Source: Lepraria neglecta (lineage: Eukaryota; Ascomycota; Lecanoromycetes; Lecanorales; Stereocaulaceae). From it: 64,000 bases of DNA. The notes under the pieces are model-generated. The model was not told the DNA's origin and ran no database searches. It worked only from the letters and a program-made list of their open reading frames with translations. The position numbers and the translations under genes are program-made. Every line of letters starts with the position of its first letter. Position 1 is the first letter of the stretch. The stretch is taken from the NCBI GenBank assembly GCA_033220425.1, contig CM065652.1:1488001-1552000 (forward strand). Reading direction: 5' to 3'. Below are positions 1-11,281 of this stretch, piece by piece.

Positions 1-2557
1 GTAACGCCGTGTTGGGTACCATTGAGGAAGCCAATGGACCACCAGAAGCTACACTGATACGTCGAGCCCAGTCCTACAGCGATTTCCACGATGCTGTCAA
101 AGCCGTTTTGGGAAAGGATGCCGCTGGCAAGGAGAAAGAGAAGGACAAGGGAGCAGCGAAACTCGAGGATGTGGAGATCAAGAGCGAACTAGACTTTGCT
201 GATTGGTATCATGATCTGGAGCATGAGTTGCTGGATTCCAGCCATGATGATTATACGTTAGTAGCCGCCCACACGGGGGGGACAAGAGCACTGCTGAGTA
301 CCTACAGGGCATATCAGAAGCAACTAGAGTTGTCACAGTCCCATCTGGACTCTCTGCTGTCAGACACGTCCTCCACGCTGGATCACTTAGCTTCCTTGAC
401 AGACTCATTCAAAGAAGTCGAAGCCCAGACTACCATCTTTCAGAGGCAATGCGAGGGTCTACTGGACGAACAGAAAAGGATCACTGGGCTGGCTGACAGG
501 CTCGATCACAACCTCAAATACTACAATTATCTGGAGCCAGTCACGAGGAGATTGAATGCGCCTGGAGCAGGAAACTTTGTGAGGAGCAAGGAGTTCTCTG
601 AAATGCTCGCTCGGCTCGACGACTGTTTGGAATACATGGCAACTCATGTAGGTGTCTATCTCGAACTCTACGAAGATCATAGCTGACCAGAGTAGCCAAA
701 TCATCTGGAAGCAGCCACGTACATGTCACGCTACAGACTGCTCATGACTAGGGGCTTGACGTTGATTCGTGTCCATTTTGTCGGTGGACTACGTGAGATT
801 GCTTCAGATGTATCGAAACGTATCGCTGACAAGCAATTGAATGATACCACGAATTCAGCTCTACTGTATGCCAAATTTCGCTTTGGTGCATCAGAGCTCA
901 AAGAAGTCGCGCAAGAAATCCGCAAGCGAGCAATTCTTCCTGTTGACGCTGAGCCTGGAGCTGAGGGAGAGTACCAAAGCCTGATGAATGAGCTTTACAC
1001 GAGCTACTCCGCCACACGTGGTAAGCTCGTGATTCCACTAGCCAGAAAGAAACTCCAAGATATTGCCATGGCGCCCAGTACGTCAAAAGACCTCGTTGCG
1101 TTTGCCCGAAGTAGCATTGGATACACCAGAGGCGTTTGCTCTGACGAGTATGAGCTCTGGCGAGAATGGTTTGAAGGAGAAGATGGGCTCTATGATTTCT
1201 TAGAATCGGTCTGCGAGCCTCTGTACGACCATTTACGACCTCGCACCATCCACGAAACCCAGATCCTAAAACTATGCGAGCTGTGTACTTTTCTTCAAAC
1301 CCGGTATATGCACGACCAAGACGAGGACACCGAGCCAATCGAGGCAAATCAATTCGACTTCTCGCGACTTATTCGCACTGCTCTCGAAGACGCCCAAACT
1401 CGATTAGTCTTCCGAGCTCAAGCGATACTACGCGACGAGATTCAGAGGTACAAGCCAAAGAAAGAGGAACTGGATTACCCAGCCCGCAATCGACAGGTAT
1501 CACTTTCTGGTACAAAGTCACACCGTCCTGCCGTCCTTTCCGGACGAAAAGGCTCAAACGAGGCTACTACTCCAATGCCGAAGACGCCAATGGTTGTTGA
1601 AGAAGGTGACTCGCCGAATGGCCGATGGGGTCTTGACACTGAAGCAGCATTTCATGGCTGGTATCCCACACTTCGCAAAGCCATTTGGCTCCTTAGCCGA
1701 ATCTACCGTCTCGTTAACGTAAGAATATCCATACTCCTCAAACTTACGCTTTCTGACACCGGTTTTTCCAGTCTACCGTCTTTGACGATCTCGCCCACAA
1801 CATAGTCCACCAAACCACCCTCTCACTCCAGCACGCCTCCAACCTTGTTACTCAAAAGCCGAGCAATTCAGCCGTTGATGGCCGTCTGTTTCTGATAAAG
1901 CATCTCCTACTTTTAAAGCAGCAGATAGTAGCCTTCGACATCGAATACGTCACTCCAGAGATCTCGTTTGATTTCTCCAGCGTCACCAACACGTTCTGGG
2001 AGTTGAGAGAGAGGGGCGGTCTCTTTGATCCCAGCAATCTTTGGCGGATCATGGGTGGTGGCTTAATACCCAAAGTTGTTCAAAATATGCTTGATGCGAA
2101 AGTGGAGCTTGACGGAAGCCTGAGGACGGTGATCAATGATCTGACCAGCGACTTCGCTTCTCGCATCACCAAGCCTGTCGACGCATCGGCGACAGCTAAA
2201 CGAGGCTTCGATGCCCCGCAAGCTGTCAATGTGATCCACAAAGTTGCCGAAAAAGAGGTGATCGTACTCAGAAAGAAGTTAGACGAGTATCTTGACGATG
2301 TCCGAACCAAAGAGACGCTGGTAGCAGCAGTGCAGGATCAAGTGATACAGAATTACGAAACATTTTATGACATCTATACCGCAGAGAAACGATCAAATGG
2401 CAAGCAGATGAGCAAGAAGGGCAAAGGAAGGGATGACGAGGCTTGGGATCCGGACATGTTCAGCGAATGGGCAGCGAATGTTTTCAAGGTTCGAGGAATG
2501 GGCACGCTAGACGAGGATTGGGACAGCAGGAGTCTTAGTCGGACTGGAAGTATGTAG
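1..2557 (+). CDS. COG3: Conserved oligomeric Golgi complex subunit 3 (5' end outside the window)
   Basis: COG3/Sec34 is a lobe A subunit of the COG tethering complex, which captures retrograde vesicles at the Golgi. The frame is open to the left edge, so the start lies outside. Exons I infer are 1-647, 696-1718 and 1772-2557; the two introns (48 and 53 bp) have GTAGGT..AG and GTAAGA..CAG ends and restore the frame exactly, giving about 815 residues, close to full family length. The first exon holds the N-terminal coiled-coil region with the family-typical stretch around LDHNLKYYNYLEPVTRRLN. After splicing the next exon continues as PNHLEAATYMSRYRLLMTRG, the conserved core. The C-terminal part is helical. 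No gene lies immediately downstream on this strand. Identification rests on recognised conserved blocks; I am confident. Confidence 0.93.
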
Positions 2558-2984
2558 GGAGCATCGAGGTCTCGTGGTATGACATAGAGGAGCTTCGCTA
2601 GCATTACAGCGCTGATCACGTTTCAAAACGCATGACGAAGTATCTCACGTGACATGAGGGTTCGCTCGAGAATATCTGCAAAAATGTGCGCCTCCCCGTT
2701 TCTATGCGCGAGATCTAGGATGATTACGTTGCCTGTGCCTTGCATCCTTTACGATCGTTTGACAGCCTCACTTCCTTCGCACATGTGATTTGCAGAGCTA
2801 ATCGGGGAATAGTTCTGATTCTGTTTCCGTTTGAGTCCATGTCGCTCGTGCAATGGGTAAGGCCACAAAATTAAGACTATAAAGTCCCTGCTTTCGCTCC
2901 ACCCTTTCATCTATACCCACAGCATTATTTTACACTCGCCGGTGGCCAATTGGTACTAGGAAATCTCTGGGAAATATTGCTTGT
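2558..2984. other. Intergenic region with TATA box of the next gene
   Basis: No coding sequence seen. A TATA-like element (ACTATAAAGT) sits near 2876, about 108 bp upstream of the next start codon. A similar TATAAATAT lies about 112 bp before the second member of the same gene family. Confidence 0.5.
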
Positions 2985-3368
2985 ATGGAAATATGGCCGA
3001 GACACCCCGTCACAAGTCGTACTCAGTTAAACGAGTTCTTCATCGAGGGCGAGGGTATCCATCGCGAGATCCTTCAGCGCAAAATTTGCGAGTTTTTGGG
3101 TCCAGAAGCTTATTCGAGGCCTTCGATTTACAACGTAGTAGTATTTTTGCCCAAATGTTTGAATGTCATCGCTAAGTTCTTGACCAAGGATACTCGAGAC
3201 TACACCGTCACTGCTGTCCGCCCCTTCACTAAAGTGAGTCGTGCCTTCTATGTAGAGTCTCTGCTTTGCTAAGATAAGGGGTTTCAGGAAATGCTGGATG
3301 ATCTTAGATCCCTCTCTGAAGATTACGTGAAAGACTGCAAACGCAGAAAAACGGGGAGAAATGCGTGA
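2985..3368 (+). CDS. Small YLGPEA-domain protein, copy A
   Basis: A three-exon gene (2985-3134, 3189-3233, 3288-3368) that encodes 91 residues. The exons read through as a small domain: EFFIEGEGIHREILQRKICEF then LGPEA, then YTVTAVRPFT, then EMLDDLRSL. This matches a short domain I recall from many Pezizomycotina proteins of unknown function (pattern 'RYLGPDA..RP..Y....GY.ITA.R.LT..MI.DL'). Intron 1 (54 bp, GTAGTA..AAG) is stop-free and in frame, so it might be retained; splicing gives the better match to copy C. Intron 2 (54 bp) starts GTGAGT and ends CAG. A TATA box lies about 108 bp upstream. Function is unknown. Two further copies follow in tandem. There is no signal peptide and no catalytic motif. 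Confidence 0.7.
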
Positions 3369-4061
3369 TATTACAGTGCTTCCGAAGGTGGATCTAGATG
3401 CAGAAGAGGCTAACGCATGTCAACACTGGTTCCTGGGATGATCAGGGCTGACTGTATTCAAGTTATGATGTTTGAGGAGAGAATAGGCAGACACTGTCGC
3501 TGGTTGGGATAGTGGCTGATGGTTTTCAATATATGTGTGCTGTAAACGAGGTAGTAGATCATGAAGACTCGTTCTCACGAGTAGCCCCGTATCCCTTATG
3601 TTTCCGCAGATGGGTATTTTGTGGGATACTGAAATACGTTCCATCGGCAAAAAACACCATGTTTGCCACTAGATGCACTAACAAGTACCTCATGTTTCAG
3701 GAGATACTGGTCTGAAGACCGAGAAGCTGCAATTATTTAAGACAGACTTGACGCTGTGCGCGAGGCTGACCATAATCTACCTTGTGGTGCGCCTCACCTA
3801 CATACATGTAGCGCACAGCCCCTTTCCCGTCTGCGTGGACCCACAACCTTTACCTCATGTCGCAACCATAATTTGCGAATACAACCACGCAAGAAGTACG
3901 TTGTGTCTCAATCCATTTCTAACGGCACGATCGGATCACAGGGTTATAAATATCAAATACAAAAAATCTACTTCTCAAACATAACCTTTTCTGACCAACG
4001 TGTTCTCGATCATCAAGCTGAGCACCAGTCTCCATTCGACACCGCTTGGCTTGCCAAAATC
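3369..4061. other. Intergenic spacer between tandem YLGPEA genes
   Basis: About 690 bp without a convincing gene. Open frames here run into the next gene but show no family similarity before its proposed start. A TATA-like TATAAATAT near 3946 probably serves the gene starting at 4062. Confidence 0.4.
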
Positions 4062-4685
4062 ATGGACATGTCTCCATCGATCGGTCACGCCTTAGACGAC
4101 CTCTTCGTCGATGCCACTGGCATCCAATTTGAAGTCCTCGAAATGCATGTATACAGGTACCTGGGGAACGACGCTACGTGCGAGCGCGCGACCAGCAATG
4201 TACTCGTACCTACCTGATCAGTGCCTGGTTAGTCGTTCGTACTACGGCTGACATTATGACCTGGGGATAGAGGGTTATCTCATCGTCGCCCCTGGACGGC
4301 TCACGCCAGAAACCCTGGACGAAATGCTAGACGATCTTAGATACTTGTCTCCAGCCCATCTCTCGGAACATGAACAAGTTGCATGCAATGCAGAAGAAGA
4401 TTCGTCGTCGACAACGAGAGCGCGGTCAAATAGCCCGGAATTAAAACCGTATTTCATCAAGTATTTGGGCCCAGAAGCCAAGGCTCAGCCTTCTACTTGG
4501 AATGTAACGGTATCCTGATAGCATCGGGTGACAACCTTGAATGACATTCTATCGTAGGGTACTTAGGGTTATACGATCACTGCTGTTCGCCCTTTTACCA
4601 ATGTGAGCTATGCCAGACCCATAATTCTTGGTCTGCTGATGCAAGCCTCCGCTAGGAAGTACTGCTAGATCTTCAGGAACTCTGA
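4062..4685 (+). CDS. Two-domain YLGPEA protein (copies B and C fused)
   Basis: Exons inferred: 4062-4199, 4273-4503, 4567-4602, 4656-4685, giving 144 residues. The first half (copy B) has FVDATGIQFEVLEMHVYRYL then GND, and after a 73-bp intron GYLIVAPGRLTPETLDEML. The second half (copy C) has KYLGPEAKAQPSTWN, intron, GYTITAVRPFTN, intron, EVLLDLQEL, stop. The two introns of copy C sit at the same places as those of copy A (after the Trp/Tyr-Asn and after PFT[K/N]), so A and C are tandem duplicates. Compared with copy A, the last exon of C has lost two bases and stops early, dropping the charged tail. All junctions keep frame and have GT..AG ends. Function is unknown. The start is the first ATG that leaves the domain intact; a longer N-terminus is possible. 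Confidence 0.6.
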
Positions 4686-5985
4686 AGATTATGTGAAAAA
4701 TAATGAAATTGAGAGGAGGACGGCCTAGATATTTACAGTTTAGTTCCAGCGTTGAAAATGCAAAGGTAGGCTGGCACGAGCTTCAATTATGGCAAGGGGA
4801 GTTTTTGGACCTCAAGAAATAGTACATGAACTTAGCAATGATAGCATAAGTCAGAGTGGCTAGTGGTGATAGTCTGTAGGCCATGAGCAAAACAACCGAA
4901 TTTAGGACGGTTTCCATATCAGTTCACTCAAGACAACATCAACTGTCTTTGCCGCTCTGTTTGAGATTATGAAAATGTGAAACCTTCCCAATCCAGGAGC
5001 TGTATACAGCTAGAGAGATGATGGTTCTAAAGTTCCGCTTTTGAGCGCGTGTTTACTTCCTCGTTTCCCCTAGGATCCAATCATCTTGAGTGGCAAAGTC
5101 TTTGAAGCTGCATAGATATCGCCACGTTCAGAGCTTCGATATTCAGAAACTTTAAATAGGTCAAGCGTCATTATCGTCGTCACCAGTATGACGTCTTATA
5201 CCAGAGAGTTTAAGGTCGGCGTTAAGGGTGGCCTTCATCTTCATTAAGTGGTGATGGGTGGGTTTAGCCCCGAGCATTGAGCTGCATTCGCTGAGAACAC
5301 GGCTTGACCGAGCTATGATATTCTCGATGCCGTAGGAGCACAACTATATCGAACATAATTGTCTCGCATCCCCTTAGAAGTACGATCGCATCGACATCGT
5401 ATCAAGGCCATTCAGAATTGATTAAATAGCAAGGGGGTACAATTGCCGATAGGGGCTATTCAATACCAACCTGGGAGCGCATTTGGAGCATTTCCTGGCA
5501 TCCCTGGCATCAAAGGTCCGGGTCTGGATGAGAGGTACTTCCTGCCACCCACCAACATGGAAAATGATACAGTCCATCTTCCGACATAAGGTATGAAACA
5601 ACAATGTTCTTGATGTCTCGAATTCCTCCAACGGTGCTAGCGAATCCTGACGCCAACTCGGCTCCCGCCCCAATCTGACCCCTCCCTGGTCAATCACTGG
5701 CTCACAGGTCCAACGGCTGAAACGTATTTACCACCGAACATACAATTGAAGGGCTGCAGGCAGCAGTACACCATTTATAACTTAAATATATAGCTCCAGA
5801 AGCCTAATTTGCCTGATTCCAGCCCTCCCCAACCCTCGTCGTTCAGCAGACACCTCGAGCTTCCCGCCGAAGATCAGAATTCCCTCAATTCACCATCCGC
5901 TCTCTTTCTAGCAGTGAAGCAGCAATTGGCCCTTCTCTAGCCCGTGCCGGCCTTCCTTTTGTCTCAGCACCTTCTCCCCTTCGAT
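4686..5985. other. Long intergenic region upstream of the kinase
   Basis: About 1.3 kb. The first part resembles decayed 3' sequence of the YLGPEA array. Short open frames on the minus strand (for example 5422-5697) have no recognisable domain, so I do not call them. The last 200 bp are pyrimidine-rich, as expected for a promoter and 5' leader. Confidence 0.35.
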
Positions 5986-7386
5986 ATGGCCTCCAATGCG
6001 CAAGACGGGTTGGCAGCAAAGCCCCAAATCCAACCGTGTCGGTACAAGACAGGAAAGACGTTGGGGGCTGGAAGCTATTCGGTGGTCAAAGAGTGTGTGC
6101 ATATCGACACGGGCAGATACTATGCGGCGAAGGTCATCAATAAGCGGATGATGCAGGGGAGGGAACATATGGTATGAGCTCTTAGGACGAGGACCATGTT
6201 GGCCGATGTTGTGAGGTGCAATGGAGCTGATGGTGGGATTGACAGGTCCGGAATGAGATCGCAGTGTTGAAGAGAGTATCGATGGGCCATCAGAATATCC
6301 TGACGTTGGTGGACTATTTCGAGACCATGAACAACTGTACGTTGGACCCACGCCATTTAATCGCCCGGGCACCGCAGCTGCCACTAACCCTCGCACACAG
6401 TATACCTCGTAACAGACCTCGCACTCGGCGGCGAACTCTTCGACCGAATATGCAGAAAAGGCAGCTACTACGAATCCGACGCCGCCGACCTCATACGCGC
6501 AACCCTCTCAGCCGTTGCCTACCTCCACGACCATGGCATAGTCCACCGGGATCTGAAACCCGAGAACCTCCTATTTCGAACACCCGAAGACAACGCAGAC
6601 CTCCTGATAGCTGATTTTGGCCTGTCAAGAATAATGGACGAAGAAGCGTTTCACGTCTTGACCACAACGTGCGGTACGCCGGGGTACATGGCCCCCGAGA
6701 TCTTCAAAAAGACGGGGCACGGCAAGCCAGTGTACGCTTCTTTCCCCACACCAATCTACTCCTCCATCTCTGACCGGTGATACAGAGACGTCTGGGCAAT
6801 AGGTGTAATAACCTACTTCCTCCTCTGCGGCTACACACCCTTCGACCGGGACTCCAACCTCGAAGAAATGCAAGCAATCCTCATCGCCGACTACAGCTTC
6901 ACCCCTCTCGAATACTGGCGCAGCGTCTCCCTCTCCGCCCGCGAATTCATAAAACGCTGCCTCACCACCGACCCACAGCAGCGCATGACTGCACACGAAG
7001 CTTTATCACACCCATTCGTTAATGATGAGATGAGGGAACGGGAAGGGGGGAGAGGACAAGGGGGAGATTTGCTCCCTGTTATTAAGAAGAACTTCAATGC
7101 GCGGAGGACGCTGCATGCGGCTATTGATACGATAAGGGCTATCAATAAGTTGAGGGAGGGTGGGGCGGCTGGGCTGATGGAGGGGGCTATGAGTGTGGAT
7201 CCTAAGAGGGGGGAGAATGGGAATGGGGGCGGAGGTGGTAAGGAAGGGAAGTTCACTGGGCAAGGTGGGAATCGGATGGAGATTGATAGTCGGGGGAATG
7301 CAAGAGGGCAGACTGAAGAACAGATTCGCGAGCAGCAGCGGCGTGTGGACGAGACGAGTAGAGGGTTGTGGGGTCAGGGGCGGTGA
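5986..7386 (+). CDS. Calcium/calmodulin-dependent protein kinase, type I-like
   Basis: A four-exon gene (5986-6171, 6246-6336, 6401-6731, 6786-7386) that encodes 402 residues. It is a Ser/Thr kinase of the CaMK group, expected to phosphorylate targets after Ca2+/calmodulin binding. Visible motifs: glycine loop GAGSYSVVKE (about residues 27-36), the lysine in AAKVI, catalytic loop HRDLKPEN, DFG, GTPGYMAPE activation-segment end, and DVWAIGV of subdomain IX, which is rebuilt across intron 3 (GT|A Val). After the kinase domain a basic helix (VIKKNFNARRTLHAAI, AINKLREGG) fits the autoinhibitory/calmodulin-binding region of fungal CaMKs. The tail is Gly/Glu-rich and low complexity. Length agrees with the family. 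Which fungal paralog (cmkA/B type) cannot be decided from the sequence alone. Confidence 0.9.
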
Positions 7387-8012
7387 TATAGATTCAACAT
7401 GACAGGCAAAATTTTGGGCCTTTGTTTTGGTGGGACCAATTAGAACGCTTGCTTTTTGGTGTTTATATGAGTTACGAGTCATGAACAGCGTCCGGCGGCG
7501 AGCATGATGGTTTAGCGTTTCTATATTTATGAAGCAGTCGCAGTCACTACATTAGAACCCAAGCACTTGGACTCCTGACACACGGAAAACCTTTCAAATC
7601 ACTTTCTCTACTCAAGCAATTCTTAACAGTTCCGCGACTGTTGCCACAACGTGCGCGGACACAAAGAAATGACCAGTGATTTTGCAGGATGAAGGTACTC
7701 ATATCGACCAGCAGTCTGCCAATGTGAAGGTGGAAAGTGGAAGGAAGACGGGAGTCATCACTTGGAACCTGAGATCACGGGTCAAAAGGCTATGCTGCAA
7801 GGGGTTCACACAGCCGGAATCTGGCCTATGGAACATGCGAGCCGGTAGCAACTGGCCTCGAGCCTGTGAAGAGGATTGAGCTAGGAGATCTATACATAGT
7901 TCAAGCAGCAAGGACAGATAAACCTGTTGAGTTACCAAAAGGTTATTAGGATACCTCGATGCGCAGCTCCAGCAACGGCCGGCTTGATATGCCTCGGGCT
8001 CGCCAACCCCAT
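7387..8012. other. Intergenic region between convergent genes
   Basis: About 625 bp of shared 3' flank of the kinase and the AMMECR1 gene. I see no supported gene. Confidence 0.4.
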
Positions 8013-9079
8013 CTACTTTCCCAACTCCTGAACCCACCGCCTCCACGCTTTCCACTCTTCCCAACCCAGCGTAGCCTTGCTACCTTGGTACCTCACAACA
8101 CCCAAACTCTTAACATCCCTCCATGTCTCTCTCCTCCCATTCCACCCAGCCTTCCGCATCAAACTCACGATAGTCTCCTCCTTTGTCCAGCCTTGCTCGA
8201 CGGCTACATCGGGCAGGTACGTAGCACCGTAGCGTTTGCTGTGATGGGAGAACGTAATACGAATCCCATGGGTGCCGAGATCCCAATCCATGGGGTGGGA
8301 GGCAGGTTCGAAAAGCATGAGAAGCGTGATGGAATTAGAGAGGGTGTTCAGTTCGGAGGTGGAAATGGGGGGAAACCGGGTATCGTCGAAGGCACTAGAA
8401 GGAGGGACGTTTAGTCAATGTGTATTCCAGGGACTTGCGTAGCTACAGTTCAAATGGGGCTGAGAACGTACGCTGTAAGAGCATAGCTTCTCAGCCCGCC
8501 CGAAAGCTCTTGCGGATCAAAAGTGCCAATGCAGCCACGCAGCGATTTGTGGCCACGTGAGGAGATGGTGTTCCAGGTGACGAAGAGAGGGTGTGCTTCT
8601 TCCCTTGGCCGAGAATCGGGCGAAGGCTGTTGAGAGCGGCGGCTGCCGAAGGAGAAGAATGAGGTGTTAGATGAAGACTTAGATGTGTCTCTTAATGCTG
8701 CGCGTGAAGACGTTGTAGATAAAGAAGAAGGGGTAGACGAGGACGAGCCCGATGACGGCGAGGGCACTTGGAGACGGTTGATACTGGGTAGGCGAAGGCC
8801 GAAACCAGCTGGCTTGGGAGCCTCCTTTTCTGCTCCTTCTTCTTCCTCGTCGTCTCGTTTTTCTAAGCCGTCCATTTCACTGTCGTCCTCCAAATCGTCT
8901 CCATCTTGTAGGTCTGGATCTTCCTCTTCTTGCTCGCCCGATTCTGCAGCCTTGAGCTTACTGAGGGACTGATGTTGGGTCCATAGATCCTGGACTCGGG
9001 TATACTCAAGGGGCTCTCGATTCTCGAGGTCTGCAGCTAGGATTTCGAAGCAGTAGGCGCAGTGGCCAGTGGTCGCCAT
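8013..9079 (-). CDS. AMMECR1-domain protein
   Basis: Two exons (8472-9079 and 8013-8394, read on the minus strand) encode 329 residues. The intron (GTACGT..TAG, 77 bp) splits an Ala codon and joins YALTA to AFDDTRFPPI, a conserved AMMECR1 block. The N-terminus starts HCAYCFEILAADL. An acidic and Ser-rich insert (about residues 45-140) interrupts the domain. It resumes with PLFVTWN, the hallmark LRGCIGTF, then GIRITF and YLPDVAVEQGWTKEETI, with a C-terminal Trp-rich stretch. The AMMECR1 family is conserved across eukaryotes and archaea; its biochemical role is not settled. Length is close to human AMMECR1 (about 330). The gene is convergent with the kinase. Confidence 0.9.
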
Positions 9080-9870
9080 TCGATAGGTCGATAGACTTCT
9101 GATCTGAGGGCGATTTAAGCTATGGCGTTGGCGATAGCGTAAGCAGCTTTGGAGAGCTGAGGCAGGTCTCCACTATCGCATGTACTCGCAAAGATGAGGG
9201 ACAATCAACCTCCAGAGAGAGACGGAGGTTGAGAAGGGCGGATGTCACCGAATGGAGTAGCTAGACATGTCGACGACTTCCTCACCAGGCTGAAGCGATC
9301 TGGTGCCTTTGGTGACGGTGAACTTTATGCATAGATATCAGCCTTATGATATAATGCACGTAATTCAAGGCTTGGCATTAATGGTTTCCTCTTCGGAGAG
9401 GCTCGCTCTATCAAAATCATGCTTCATTCTCGTGGTGATATGGAGGGAAACATCACTGCATTGGCAACGTAAAGTACTAGAAAAATCTTGAGAAGGATTT
9501 GTCACCTATCTCCCGCTATCCTCTTCCCTGTACCCTGCCACGCTCTTGAAATCTAAGGACACCATACTTATGCACACTGTCTAACTTGCCAAGGCCTTCT
9601 TTCCTCTCATGAATTGTCACCTTCTCGTCTGCACGTGATCCAATTTTTCTTCTTCATCATCCCCTATAGCATACATACATTGTTCAACCCTATGGCCTTT
9701 GCATTCTTGGGCCGAAAATACGCATCGAAGCGAGATGATATAAGGAAGAATCCACCACCGATGTCCCCTGAGCCCAAATTCGTCCTGACTCCGACAAACA
9801 AGGCTCTTCAGTCAACGCAATCGCCCCATTCCCTTCCCAATAAAATCCAGCACCTCGCCCCGTTCATAAA
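9080..9870. other. Intergenic region
   Basis: No supported gene; only short unrelated open frames on both strands. Confidence 0.35.
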
Positions 9871-10363
9871 CTACTTCCAACTCTGACTCCACCTCAGCGC
9901 CTCCTGCATCATAGCCAACGCTTCATGTCCCGCGCCGGATCCACCAGCAGGCGAATTCTCGAGATGCTGACCAGAACTATTGAGAAGATCACTGAGTTCC
10001 TGGCTTTGAGGTATAGGGATATAAACGGAGTCATTTGTGACGGGCAGCCACTGCCATGTTCCGGCGAGATTGAGAGCGTTGCCACGGTCGAAATTGGCGT
10101 TGTTCTCGAGCCAGGATGGAAGTTGCCGGAGGGCGTTCGTGGCGTTTGTGAGCACATCGTTGATAGTTTGGTACGTCGCGCTGTGGGACTGAGGTGGTGT
10201 TGGCAGGCTGTGTTTGGGGTGGTGAGTCTTGAGTAGTGGGGTAGGGACCGTAGCTGCAAACGTGGCAATACCAATTAGTTAGTCTCGTTGTAGCTCGAGT
10301 GGCCCGCTTCGTTGAACGATTACTGGCTTCTGGTGGACTGGTGTTTGCCGAGCCACGAGCCAT
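9871..10363 (-). CDS. Possible small hypothetical gene (frame uncertain)
   Basis: Two minus-strand frames overlap here. One starts with an ATG at 10363 and reads MARGSANTSPPEASNRS..TNWYCHVCSYGPYPTT, with a Cys pair that could bind metal. The other lacks an ATG but is open from about 10285 to 9871; it reads ..TINDVLTNATNALRQLP, GTWQWLPVTNDSVYIPIP, EALAMMQEALRW and looks coding in composition. No intron with good borders joins them, so either a frameshift or a mis-assigned start is involved. I recognise no family. Low confidence that this is one gene. Confidence 0.3.
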
Positions 10364-10883
10364 GCCGGGTTTCTGATGATAAAAGGTGGAGATATTAAGA
10401 CTCGCAGAGAGCTTTTCAAGGGGAAGGGATTGAGTATTTATGCAGTCGAGGTCTCGAGCGCATCGTGATGACTGGGTCTAGATTGCAAAGGCGTAGACAC
10501 GAGGCTTTGTAATGCGAAGCTGATAACAGTAGAAATTGCAAGCCATCTGGTCCGAGAAAGCTGAAATAGATAATGTAGTGCGAGGACTGCTTCGAGTTTC
10601 TTGAAGAGGCAAGGTTGAAGGAGGGGTGGGCTCCAAGGCACTCCTCGGAGAGCAGTGCAAATCCACAAAGCATTCTAGAAACCAAGCATATCATCACGGT
10701 CTTCATTGATCTAAGAATCGGTTAGCAGCTCGAATAGGTCTTGTTACAAGTATTTGTTTGCGTACCCATCTTTGGAAGTTCAGCTTAGGTGTTGATGTAG
10801 GGTATAAGCAGTCATCCGCAATGATGCCACACAAGCAGGAATGCTGTGAAATCCTTTAGTCTAGACTATCATCATGAGGGTCG
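10364..10883. other. Intergenic region
   Basis: No supported gene. A minus-strand open frame near 10416-10706 has a hydrophobic start but no recognisable domain. Confidence 0.3.
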
Positions 10884-10891
10884 CAGCTCAA
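10884..10891. repeat. Left target-site duplication of the MITE
   Basis: CAGCTCAA, identical to the 8 bases directly right of the element at 11274-11281. Confidence 0.85.
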
Positions 10892-11273
10892 CAAGGCTCT
10901 TGATGGTCCAAACGATCCGGTTTGAAAGGGCAACCGTTGAAAGTAGCGGTTTCAAGTGGTTCGTGGTCCGGTTTGAAATCTAAACCGTTTGAACTATTTA
11001 AACCGTTTAAACCAACGGTTCTAAACGGTTTAATAGCAGGTGAGGCTTGAATTTCTACGGGTAAACCCCGGGTATAGGGCTAGGGCTACTACTTGGATTG
11101 AGGAATACGCTAACTTCTTTGATAATTTGCCACCTCTTGGCAAAGCCGATAGTCCTAAATCACCAACGGTCCGGTTTAAATCTTAAACTGGACCAACTGT
11201 GAAGGCAAAAAGAGCAAACCAACCGTTTAAACCGCCAAGACTTTAAATAGTCGGTCGACCATCAAGAGCCTTG
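10892..11273. mobile_element. hAT-like non-autonomous DNA transposon (MITE), 382 bp
   Basis: The element has 17-bp perfect terminal inverted repeats: CAAGGCTCTTGATGGTC at 10892-10908 and its exact reverse complement at 11257-11273. It is flanked by an exact 8-bp direct repeat, CAGCTCAA, at 10884-10891 and 11274-11281. An 8-bp target duplication and termini starting CA(A/G)GG are characteristic of the hAT superfamily. The interior holds no transposase frame and many copies of a short motif related to CCGGTTTAAA / AAACGGTT in both orientations. Such subterminal motif clusters serve as transposase binding sites in hAT elements. The perfect TIR and TSD suggest a fairly recent insertion. hAT assignment is inference from TSD length and terminal bases. 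Confidence 0.85.
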
Positions 11274-11281
11274 CAGCTCAA
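11274..11281. repeat. Right target-site duplication of the MITE
   Basis: CAGCTCAA, identical to 10884-10891. Confidence 0.85.

Noticed and set aside
5422-5697. A 91-codon minus-strand frame
   Set aside because: No family, no introns or partner exons and ordinary intergenic composition.
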